The translations under genes were made by a program, and so were the position numbers. From Pectinophora gossypiella (Eukaryota > Arthropoda > Insecta > Lepidoptera > Gelechiidae), in contig NC_065423.1 in NCBI RefSeq assembly GCF_024362695.1, positions 5,573,001-5,637,000 on the forward strand: a DNA stretch of 64,000 nucleotides. Reading direction: 5' to 3'. Below are positions 47,201-57,507 of the stretch, one piece after another. The notes beneath the pieces were generated by a model. It ran no database searches, was not told the DNA's origin, and worked only from the letters and a program-made list of their open reading frames with translations. Every line of letters begins with the position of its first letter. Positions within the stretch are counted from its first letter, which is position 1.

Positions 47201-48701
47201 ATTTAGCTTAACCATAACAGACCATGGTAAAGGTGATAAGACCTACCCTGAGGATAGCCCTGTGTAACCTATAGGTTTGAAGGTACACCAGTGATCTTCA
47301 TTTTCACTAAGTACCTATTATTATCATCAACAATGATTCGACTCTGTTTATAGTTCTGTCAATGTTGCGGGCTACCATTAGACCGGGAATTTTGATAATT
47401 CGAAGTATTGAATTATCAAAACCTCTGTGGAAATGTCCCCTTCGATCGCCTTTACTTAATACTTTAGGGAATTTCGATTGTGGAATGAGTTGTAATCTTT
47501 TAAATAGTTTCAGCAGGAAAGAAGTAACACTAACCAGTTTGTGTGATTTTGGTTTAAAAGTACGTAGGTACATCACTTTTATCTCCAGGCCGTGCTGCCA
47601 GGCTAGCCCGAAACATTCCTAATGACCAGTCTTAATATGATTCCTCTTACTTTCATTTGTTAGGGGTGGAAATATTATCATAATTGAATTTGTAAGATTT
47701 TGACTGCAAAAATGAACCAACAGTGGTTTTGATTAGGGGCGTAGTGTGGTGGACAAAATGTGTTTGTAGCGGGCAGCAGTGGTGGTTTTGACCTGTTATT
47801 TTCGAGTTTTGAGAGTAAAATAATAACAAAAATATTTTATTATCGCCACCTTACACTATATATACGTGTACCATCTTTATATGTATTTATTACTAGAAAT
47901 TTGTAAAAACATGTATCATTTTACACAATAAAACCGAAAAAATAAATCAAGTTATACCACTTGACACAAATTCGTTGTAGTTTATCGTTTGTGTCAATTG
48001 ATATAAGTTACGTTTCTTTACTTTTTAAAGAAAATAAATAGAATTTTGCCTTTGTACAACTTTATAAAATAAACTTTCTTCGAAGACTTTTGTTTTTTTG
48101 TGCAATAAGACTGTAAAATTATTAATTGAAATATGATATATCAATAATGACTTTTGTATAGTTATGTGTGTAAAAAGCTATATGTAGACTTGTATCAATT
48201 TACACAGTATAAAAGTTTGTGTCAACTGATACATGTAATTTATTTTGATCCTCTACCATTACTGTTTAGGTTCTAAATATAACTAAATATTAGAAAAGAA
48301 ACCTTCCATCATCACCTATCGACACATCTAACTTTTGTTCTATTATTCCTTATAAGTCGCGAGCTATAATTTTTTTAACTTTAAACTCGATTTTCTCAAA
48401 ACTTGAATTTTGGACTTGTATTACTTTTCACCGACGGTACAGAATTCTCTTCATCATTATTCTGCAAATCGAAAATATTAATCATTACAATTGTAAGAAG
48501 CAAAAACGAAAATTCTAAAAAACTTTTACGAAATATTACCTCTAAACAATTTAAAAATACCAAAATATCAATTATTTTAATTTTATGCATCTCGTGTTCA
48601 ATCACATCTTGTATGTTCATAAACATATTTGTGTCAGATTCTACGAGGCATGTCCGGCAGATGTTTTTAGTGAATGGAAAAATTAAACTTGTGAACTCCA
48701 T
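44286..48701 (-). CDS. ZAD-C2H2 zinc-finger protein
   Basis: Probable sequence-specific nuclear DNA-binding protein of the large insect ZAD family. Exon 1 is 48,701-48,540 (ATG, 54 codons). Exon 2 runs to the stop at 44,286. Exon 1 carries the first ZAD zinc pair (NICRTCLVESD), and exon 2 supplies the second (WPQGMCATCVSTALLAYNFK). Eight C2H2 fingers follow, beginning YACTLCSKSF, YLCSKCGKAF, FKCGFCNKTY, FVCVTCGKRY, FACPHCPKTY, FLCNYINCDRSF, HKCDTCLKGF and LYCNYCSKKF. Two acceptors keep the frame: after TACAG at 45,351 (408 residues, with a pyrimidine-rich tract) or after CTCGAG at 45,378 (417 residues, with a poor tract). I prefer the first, which gives 42 residues between the ZAD cysteine pairs. 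The 3-kb intron contains SINE pieces and an odd 31-bp inverted duplication. Target genes and orthologue name are unknown. Confidence 0.82.
45347..45377. repeat. 31-bp inverted duplication, exon 2 side
   Basis: It is identical, reversed, to 48,416-48,446 over all 31 bases. It covers the likely exon 2 splice acceptor of the zinc-finger gene and its pyrimidine tract. It also overlaps an 18-bp perfect palindrome, ATACAACTCGAGTTGTAT, at 45,372-45,389. Confidence 0.9.
46495..46860 (+). repeat. tRNA-like SINE of another family plus a SINE tail piece
   Basis: 46,495-46,530 is a SINE tail (GGGGAGGCCTTTGCCCAGCA). At 46,568 a new head starts, GAGAAGCTCGGTGGCGCAGC, with an A-box-like TGGCGCAGCGG. It continues into GTGCTTCGGAAGGCACGTTA and AGCCGTTGGTCCCGGCTGC and ends with CGTGCCCCAGCAGTGGGAAC. 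Both lie in the zinc-finger gene intron in antisense orientation. Confidence 0.75.
47912..48233. promoter_or_regulatory. Cluster of five 17-bp motifs, possible binding sites
   Basis: Consensus TRTAYCANTTKACACAR. Copies: 47,912-47,928 (+), 47,953-47,969 (+), 47,989-48,005 (-), 48,191-48,207 (+), 48,217-48,233 (-). Two opposed pairs form hairpins (47,953/47,989 and 48,191/48,217). They could be DNA-binding sites or remnants of two small inverted-repeat elements. The cluster lies in the intron of the zinc-finger gene, 300-800 bp downstream of its start codon. Confidence 0.5.
48416..48446. repeat. 31-bp inverted duplication, intron side
   Basis: Reverse partner of 45,347-45,377. It starts about 94 bp inside the intron from the exon 1 donor at 48,539 of the zinc-finger gene. 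The flanks do not match beyond the 31 bases apart from chance bases. Confidence 0.9.
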
Positions 48702-49342
48702 TTTCAACTAAAGAACTTCTTCAAGAAAAAACATTAGAAATTAAAGAAATATTATTAGGTCGCACGATCTCCATTTCGTAAAATTTCAATTGTCAACAAT
48801 AAATGTCAAAACTTAAGCATAGATTAAATTATCTTTTTTCCTTTTCACCATTTAAGGGGCAGGTGATTGCTGAATTGAATTACTCGTTCAGTGAGTTCAG
48901 ACTTTCAGTATATCAGAAAAAAAGTGAGTGAATCAGTAAGACCAAAATATCTTATATCCCAAACGAAAATAAAATATTAAAAAAATAAATGCTCAGAGAC
49001 AAATTCTTTTGACGTGTGGAGTGCGTCGTGGGCGCACTGGATTTTATGTGTTTTTATCTCTACTCTGAGATATTTTCATGAATTTATCACTTGTTCTTGT
49101 TGTTCAGAATATATCTACGCATATTTTTCATTACAGAAGGTATTATTTACAATAGAACATAGTTGTAATGACAGTGAAAGTTCTAACCTCAAAAGGTTGA
49201 AACAACCCTTATTTTGTGATTTTTTTCTACATTTTGGCATACAATTTGCACATTACCCTTGTTATTACTTTGAAAATATTGTATAGTGCAGTGTGAGTGA
49301 CATTGTTTGGCGTTGCAGGTAATCTAGAGAGACGTAGCAATC

Positions 49343-52300
49343 ATGAGTCGGTTTTTCGCCACCGGGACAGACTCCGAGTCTGAAAGCTCCAGCGAGGAGG
49401 AGCAGGTAGTGCGCCCCGCAGCACCCGTCTACACGGTAAGTACATTTCGGACTAAAACTATATAACACTTTCGACATAGAATGTTGTTTTTCAATGTACT
49501 AAATATTTTATACATATTTAAACGTAAATATTCTAATAATATACAAAGTATGGTTGCACAGTGGTTCTTTTTATAGCTTGTTCCTTAGATACAAAGGCCT
49601 CCTCTAGCATCTTCCACATGTCTCTTTCCCTTGAAGTTAATTGCCACAGTGGTTAACATAACAAATACTTTATTGCACAAACAGGAAAAAACAAAATACA
49701 AAACAAAAGAGAAATAGAATTAGTACAATAGGCGGCCTTATTGCTAAGTAGCAATCTCTTCCAGGCAACCTTCTTTCTTCTTGGTTCTGCTTTTTCATGA
49801 CAAAAACCCTTTTAAAATTGCTTCACAGCAAGAATGATTTATATTGGTATATTTTGTTTCTGTGCAATAAAGGATATTTGATATGATTTTCCAGGAATTT
49901 GAATTTAAATTCTTCTGTTAATATCTTTTTGATCTGGTCTTTCATCAAGATCCTATATAGAAGTTGGTTGTTGTTTTTATGTACTCCACTACTGCAACTT
50001 ATGATATGCCTGCAAATTAACACTAAGTAAAACACAGAACCCAATGAAATATTGCATAAAGTGGATTTTTTCTAATCAGAATAATCTGATCTATAATTAC
50101 CATTTTTCTCCTACTACTACTTTGCTTGTCATATTTGAATCAATTATAATATGAAATAATCATATGAGATTATACTTCCTCTACAGTTCAGTGATGATGA
50201 GGAGGAAACAAAGCGTATAGTCCGCTCCAATAAAGAGAAACGCTATGAAGAGCTAGAGGGCATCATCCACTCTTTGCGCAACCACCGCAAGATCAAGGAT
50301 TTCTCATCAGCCCTAGCATCATTTGAAGAGTTACAAAAAGCTTATACTAGAGCTGCCCCTGTTGTTCAGAAGGAAGAGAATGGCATTGCACCACGGTTCT
50401 TTGTCAGAGCTCTAGTAGAACTTGATGACTGGGTGGTCAATGCTTGGCAGGACCGTGATAGTAGGAAGACCCTTTCAAAGGGAAACAGCAAAGCTCTGAC
50501 ATCCTTAAGACAGAAGTTGAGGAAGTACACTAAGGAATTTGAAGCAGAGATTTCTAAATTCCGTGAAAACCCAGACCTGCCTGATGAGGATGATGAGAGA
50601 AAAGGTTAGAAATTACTTGCTTTGTTTTTGATAATTAGCATTAGATTAACAATCACAAATTAATATTATAAGTAGATTACATTCTGAATAATTATGTTGC
50701 AAATTTGCAATGTGATTATTCAATTAAATAAACTCATATTTCTCATATAAATTTCAGATACTTCATCATCAGATGAGTCAGATGACGAAGACAAAGTCAA
50801 GGAGAAACCGCGCGTGCGGCGCTCGCCTGAACCGCCTCGTAGGCCTCCGCCCCAGGAAGACGACTCCTCTGACTCTATGGACTGGGGATCCTCATCCTCA
50901 GACTCTAGTTCAAGCTCAGATGACGAGGCCCGTGGAGTGACCAACCTTCGTGAACGGTTCTTGAAGAGGACCACTGAGAAGGAAGAGGATGAAGAGAAGG
51001 CGGACAGGCGAAAAGCCAGGAGGGCTGAACGCCGTGAGAGGACCGGCAAGATCAGTAAGAAGGACCAGGCTGATGATGGCGGTGAGTGGGAGACTGTCAG
51101 GAAGGGTGCAGCTACTTCTGACAAACCCAAGATGTTTGCTAAGGTAAGCTACATTGAAAGCTTTTTAAATAAATTAAACATACAAAACATTGAAATAAAC
51201 ATTTAAACATTGTGATGTAATTTTCTCCTATAATATTTATGAATAATTATTAATCTGTTATTTTAAACCTAAAATCCTTTTACTATATTATACAGAAATA
51301 CATATGGACAGCATTTTCTTATGGTATATGTGGTTTACAGGATAGCGACATCGACGCGGCTCTGGTAGTGAAAAAGCTGGGCGAGATCAGCGCAGCGCGT
51401 GGCCGCAAGCGCACGGACCGACGTGCGCAGCTAGAGCTGCTGCACGAGCTGCGCACCGTGGCCGCGCAGCACAACCTCGGCGAGGCGCTGCAACTCAAGC
51501 TCCGCGCCGCCACCGTCGCCGCTCTCTTCGACTACAATCCTAAAGTCTCCGATGCCATGAAGCCAGAATACTGGTCCAGACTTGTTGAGAATGTAGACCA
51601 AATGGTCACCATCCTTCTGGCCCACGAAGACATGGTGCTGAGCGAAAGCTTCACTGAAGAAAATGAACAGCTTGTGACTGCACCGTTCAAAGTTCGCGGC
51701 TGCGTGCTCACGGCCCTGGAGCGGCTGGATGACGAGTTCACTAAACTGTTGAAGGAGTGTGATCCTCACTCCAATGAATATGTTGAGAGGTTGAAGGATG
51801 AAGTTCGAGTTTCTGCACTGATTGATCGCGTGTGCCAGGTCGTCGAGCGTGATGGCAGCCCGCAAGAGATTTGCCGCGCGTATCTGCGTAAAATAGACCA
51901 TTTGTATTACAAGTTTGATCCCCGTGCGGTAAGGAAGGATCTACCGCCGGGTGAAGAAACCAGCATCAAGAAGATGGAGCGACTCTGCAAGTATATCTAT
52001 GCTCACGACGAGACCGACCGTCTGAGGACCCGCGCCATTCTGTGCCACATCTACCACCACGCCTTGCATGACAACTGGTTCCAGGCCCGCGACCTCCTGC
52101 TCATGTCTCATCTCCAGGAGACGGTGCAGCACTCAGACCCCAGCACTCAGATCTTGTACAACCGCACCATGGCCAATTTGGGTCTCTGCGCCTTCCGCCG
52201 CGGGAACGTGAAGGAAGCTCACGGCTGCCTCGCCGAGTTGATGATGACCGGCAAGCCTAAAGAGCTGCTCGCTCAGGGACTGTTGCCTCAGCGGCAACAC

Positions 52301-53316
52301 GAGCGTTCCAAAGAACAGGAAAAGATTGAGAAGCAGCGTCAAATGCCATTCCACATGCATATAAACCTGGAGTTGTTGGAGTGCGTGTATTTAGTGTCAG
52401 CGATGCTGATTGAGATTCCGTACATGGCGGCTCATGAATTCGACGCTCGCCGCCGAATGATCAGTAAGACTTTCTACCAGAACCTGCGCGCGAGCGAGCG
52501 CCAGGCGCTGGTGGGACCGCCGGAGTCCATGCGAGAACATGCGGTGGCCGCCGCCAGGGCCATGCGCCGCGGCGACTGGAGGGCGTGCCTCAACTTCATT
52601 GTCAACGAAAAAATGAATGCTAAGGTATGTATTGTATTTACAGAACATTCTTCAAAAATATAAATTCCTTCACATTGTTCTTTTTTTCATTCTATTTCAA
52701 ATCAATCAAACATTTACCTTGATATTATGTTTATAGGATTTATTTTACTTTTTAGGTTTGGGACTTGATGGTGGGTGCAGACAACGTACGCGCGATGTTA
52801 GGCCGCCTCATCCGCGAAGAGTCTCTGCGTACATATCTGTTCACGTACGCCCACGTGTATGCTTCACTGTCACTCCGGTCCCTGGCCGATATGTTCGAGT
52901 TGCCGCGGCAACGCGTGCACTCGCTCGTGTCCAAGATGATCATCAATGAGGAGCTGCTTGCGTCACTCGACGACCCGAGTGAATGCGCAATCCTGCACCG
53001 CTCTGAACCTACCAGGATGCAAGCCCTGGCGTTGCAACTTGCTGACAAGGTAGCTTTATTAAAAATATTTAAACGTCCTTAATACATTACATCTGTTATT
53101 TAATAGTGTATTGATCACAACTTCACAACAACTTTTATCTCACAGGTTGGCAACCTGGTGGATTCCAACGAGCGTATCTTCGAGAAGCAGGGCTCGTTCT
53201 TCCAGCGCGGCGGTGGCGGCCGCGGGGAGGGCCGGCAGCGCGAGCGACCCCGCGAGGGCTGGAACCGTCGCCAGCGCAACCGCCGCCGCGACGACGAGCG
53301 TACACATGATGATTGA
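49343..53316 (+). CDS. eIF3c: Eukaryotic translation initiation factor 3 subunit C
   Basis: Core subunit of the cytosolic eIF3 complex, which loads mRNA and initiator tRNA on the 40S ribosome. Exons: 49,343-49,435; 50,187-50,604; 50,758-51,143; 51,341-52,624; 52,756-53,049; 53,146-53,316. This gives 881 residues, close to the roughly 910 of fly and human proteins. The N-terminus (MSRFFATGTDSESESSSEEE) and FSDDEEETKR match the eIF1/eIF5-contacting start of the family. Acidic-serine stretches occupy about 170-230. The large alpha-helical repeat part is exon 4. The PCI domain spans the exon 4/5 boundary (MNAKVWDLMVGADNVRAMLG, then RSLADMFELPRQRVHSLVSK). The C-terminus is Arg/Gly-rich (FQRGGGGRGEGRQRERPREG). 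An acceptor-like TTGCAG 25 bp before the ATG suggests a 5' non-coding exon. AATAAA at 53,641 is the likely poly(A) signal. It is divergent from the zinc-finger gene. Confidence 0.96.
49667..49895 (-). repeat. LINE-type tail fragments in eIF3c intron 1
   Basis: ACAAATACTTTATTGCACAA, which in reverse reads as a GTGCAATAAAGTATTT tail, is followed at about 49,860 by a forward GTGCAATAAAGGATATTTGA. The two lie as inverted 3' tails of the kind seen at 2,330 and 41,200. No protein part is visible. Confidence 0.45.
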
Positions 53317-54207
53317 AAATAACTCTCGGTTGCCAGTTCCATGAAAGATTTCTCAAAAAGGAACTATTAGAAAGATTCCATTATCAAGTTGCCCTATACC
53401 TATATTCAAAACAGCTTTCGTAGGACTGGCATCCACCATAAGCAGATTAGTTCTAACTACATATTGGTTTTACATTTCAGACTTACTTGATCAAAATATA
53501 TATTCTCAGAACTTATTTCGTACAAGATGACTGCCCTGGGGCTAATTCTTTTGCAAGTTCATCTGTTTAGAGGAAATGTAGTTTCCTTTCAATCAGTATG
53601 TAATTAAACGCAGTGTTATAAATTATAATATCTACAAATAAATAAAAAATGTCACAATATACATTTGTTTTTCTTTATCTTTACAAGATACACCATTTTT
53701 TTTCCCAGTTAGACCAGATTTTTCCCAATAATAAAAATATCTCTATTAGACACTAGATGGCGCCTTCTTGTGAGAGACACGTCACGAACGGTGCGTTTGG
53801 TTTCATTTTCTGTTAAAAAATACCGTGCACTATTTCTATATGAAGACGATTACACCGTCCCAAACCCCAAAATATTTCATAATAATATTAAATAAATCGT
53901 TGCATTTAATTAAAACACATTCTTTTACGTAAATTTGCATTTATACAGTGGTTTTATTTAGGTTAATTCATGGTTAATTTAGGTATGCATGCAACAATAA
54001 AACGTAACTAATTTGTAATGGCGGACATCGAATCTTCACCGGACGGCTCAAATCACTGACGTTTTCATCTATCAAGAGCTATTTATTTCTGACTGTGCTA
54101 AGTAATTATGTTGTTGTTGTGGACCTCTATTTAATTTATTTTAATTATCTTAGAAAGCATTAACTGAAGCCGTAATATTGTAAGGTGGAATCTGACATTT
54201 GATTACA
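53317..54207 (+). other. eIF3c 3' UTR and UBE2L3 upstream region
   Basis: It contains the eIF3c 3' end (AATAAA at 53,641) and the promoter and 5' UTR of UBE2L3. I see no TATA box near the UBE2L3 start, as is common for housekeeping genes. Confidence 0.5.
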
Positions 54208-56330
54208 ATGGCTGCAACACGAAGACTTCAAAAGGTGAGACATCGTTTTTTTTTCGCGAAAGTCTTTAGTTTCATCGAAACCTGCCCTATGCCTAAGAAT
54301 TTCTAGAATGACCTTTGAAACTGGAAATAACTAAACACAAAATATCAGTTTCCTTTGACCTGTAAATGTTACTATTTTGGATATTTAGAAAGTAGACTGG
54401 AAATCTTTAAAGCTCATTATTGCAGTTCAAAACTAGAATCTTCTGGTGTAACGTAGATATAGTTTTTATTTGCTACTTAGTCAAATGCTTGGGCAGATGT
54501 GATAGTATCAATTCACAAAGTACTTATTAACCCTACTGGTAGTAAAGTTCATTTAGTATGTTAAAACTACGAATCTTCATGTTTCCCTATCCTTATTGCA
54601 GGAACTAAATGATATCAGACAGTCTGGATTAAAGTCTTTCAGAGACATTCAGGTGGATGAGTCAAACATTCTCACTTGGCAAGGACTTATTGTGCCCGTA
54701 AGTATTGATAACATTTTCTATTCAAAAGTAAAGACACTAGATTACATTCAACTAGCAAAGTATGTTTAATGTAAAAATTACAATTTGTTTATTAAAATAT
54801 ATAATTTATTTTGAAATACTTCAAAACCATAATACTATATTTTGTCAGAGTTAGTGGTGATATAATTGTTTTGTTATAAAAAATGGACATCATAAAAAAA
54901 ATCATCCAATATTTCACATAAAATAATATAAACCTTTACTAAAGTATCAAACAACAATGTTGCACAGCTTAAGTGCACATAAAACACTTAGTAATGACTC
55001 ACCTGCACAGATTATGTGATGACTAATGACTTAGATTACACCACATTATTATTAATTCCTGCAGTACTACTTGATAAACCATAATAACTAGAGATGCAAA
55101 TACTAATTATTATCTGGTTACCAAATAGTATTTATTTATTATATCAAACTAAATATTTGGCCAAACTAATATTCGACACATCTCTAATATAACCATACAT
55201 TTTTTACTCAAAAGAATTACATTTTTAAAATAATATACTCATTGAGCTCAATATACAAATTGCATCTTTATCTAACACGTGATAAAAGAGCAAAATATAT
55301 AAAACAATATCTTTCAGGATAATCCCCCCTACAACAAAGGTGCTTTCCGCATTGAGATCAATTTCCCAGCAGAGTACCCCTTCAAGCCTCCTAAGATAAG
55401 CTTCAAAACAAAGATTTACCATCCAAACATTGATGAGAAGGGGCAAGTGTGTCTGCCTATCATCAGTGCAGAGAACTGGAAGCCTGCTACGAAGACTGAC
55501 CAAGGTAGGACATGTTTTTTGTTACACTGCATCAACAGCACAATAACTCATCTACCTCAATACAACATACTTTGCCATTAACTGCAAAATAACACAATCC
55601 TTATCTCTGACTAGTCATAAATGTAAGTTCAATATTATTTAATATTGAGTTATGTACATATGATATTTATGTCAATTGAATTTAATTTTATTTTTATAGT
55701 AAAGTGTATAAGTGAACAAAAAACAATTTGGTTTTCCTCAAATCCTGTGAACTCGAGGTACCATTTCACCTATTCAAATCTATATAATTTGAAATACACA
55801 ATCTTACAGAACAAAATTATAGGAGTAAGAAATATATTATTTTACTAGATGACCTGGTGAACTTTGTATCACTGTTTTACCTTCCCTGGCCTTCCACAAA
55901 TATTGCAAGACTAAAATTTGTTCTAAAAAAGTGTCCGTGCCGTGTAAATATGTGTATATTATGTAGATAGTATAAGTTCGTTCCCTCAAATTAATGTGTT
56001 ATGGCTGTTCAAATCAAGTGCAATATTGGTTGTACAGTGTCGTTACACGCCGTCGCTTGTGACAAGGTGCGTCGCGGACACTTTTTTACAGAAATTGGTT
56101 GTCCATTTGTTATGCAAGGTCTATAATTTTTTACTATAATTTACCCTACTTGCACATGTGACATGTTTTTTTCAGTTATTCAAGCTCTGGTAGCGCTGGT
56201 CAACGACCCTGAGCCGGAGCACCCACTACGCGCGGAGCTCGCTGAAGAGTTCCTCAAAGACAGGAAAAAGTTTTTGAAAAATGCAGAGGAGTTCACTAAA
56301 AAACACAGTGAAAAACGGCCTACCGACTAA
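54208..56330 (+). CDS. UBE2L3: Ubiquitin-conjugating enzyme E2 L3 (UbcH7 type)
   Basis: E2 enzyme that carries ubiquitin as a thioester and serves RBR and HECT ligases such as parkin and HHARI. Exons: 54,208-54,234; 54,602-54,697; 55,318-55,504; 56,176-56,330. It has 154 residues, exactly the length of human UBE2L3. The UBC fold is complete (RRLQKELNDIRQSGLKSFRD; FPAEYPFKPPKISFKTKIYH). The catalytic cysteine is C86 in GQVCLP. Pro88 and His119 (EPEHPLRAEL), which restrict this E2 to cysteine-type transfer in the human enzyme, are both conserved, as is Phe63 at the ligand-binding loop. The fly counterpart is Ubc10. The start ATG is followed by MAATRRLQK as in other members. Transcription is convergent with HDAC8. 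Confidence 0.97.
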
Positions 56331-57507
56331 AGGACGGTACTAGGAATAAATATTAAGTTGGCGCTACAGCAATGGATATCTTAAGTTAATGTGAATAGCT
56401 GACATTTGAGAAAGTACTCATCAGTTATCCTCCATAAAAATCGAAAAAAAAATTCCACATCATTTTATTTTAAAATCATCTGAAAATAAGTTGTAAAAGA
56501 TAAAACAGAAATTGATTGAGATTCATGTTTTGTATTAGACCTTGTTCATTGCTGTAGATCCAACCTATTTTTACCAATCTTTTGAAACATTAGCCTCTCA
56601 TCAATCACCATATTGCTTGCGATACAACATGCACTGTTATAGTTATATGAATATACATGGCAGATGAATGCTTGAAATTAACACTTAGTTATTAATTAGG
56701 CTTTCGGAATTGTATTATTAAGTTGGGGTAATTGAAAATTAGAATTTAAAAATTCGTCAAGGTCATTTATTTAACTAAAGTGGAATATTGTATGTACACA
56801 TAGAAAACACATTTAGTTTGCAGTTACTAGCTCTTATAGACAATAAGTGTCCTAGCTATGTGTTTGTTAGCTTGGAGTGTTCTATAATAGAGGTGTTTTA
56901 TACTTACCTGTTGTAAAACTAGTGTTGCAAAGAATACATAGCACCAGTTTGAAAACTCATGGTCATACATACGCGTCATATTTTAGCATTTACTACTTCT
57001 AGAAGCTTAAGGGCATAATTAAACTTCGCGACATTTAAATATCTTGTGTGTATTGTATAGTTTTCAAACTGCTTTTATGTATTATGTGCGTTATGGTCAT
57101 CTCTTAATGTTGTATACAGCTATGTAAATAGTTTGGATAGCAAATACCGGTGGTTTTTGAAAAATTGAACAAATAATGCGATGGTATAATAATTACAAAA
57201 ATGTGCATTTTATGGTTGAAGGTATGTTTAATGTTATTGTGATGCCGCTTTTGCGATTTGAATCATGTCATCTGAGTGTAACAATGAAAATATAGCGTGG
57301 GATTTGCGCGCGTACATGACGTGATGACGATGGCAAGAGATTGTATTATTATTTAATTTCTCAAATAAGTCAATGTGTTACTTGGTAACTTACTGTGTGC
57401 TGAAGAGTTCAGTGAGAAACTTTAAATATATATTTTTTTCGAATTTATATTAATGTGTTATTTATCCTATACAATTCAAATATATAATTTAATTCAATTT
57501 ATTAAAT
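56331..57507. other. Spacer between convergent UBE2L3 and HDAC8
   Basis: AT-rich, with an AATAAA at 56,344 soon after the UBE2L3 stop, and a reverse-strand AATAAA (TTTATT at 57,498-57,503) 5 bp beyond the HDAC8 stop. No other gene is seen. Confidence 0.5.

Noticed and set aside
48403..48711. Plus-strand open frame of 102 codons that might be a separate gene
   Set aside because: It is antisense to the ZAD exon, which has the CxxC zinc motif and a proper donor. The 31-bp match inside it comes from the inverted duplication.
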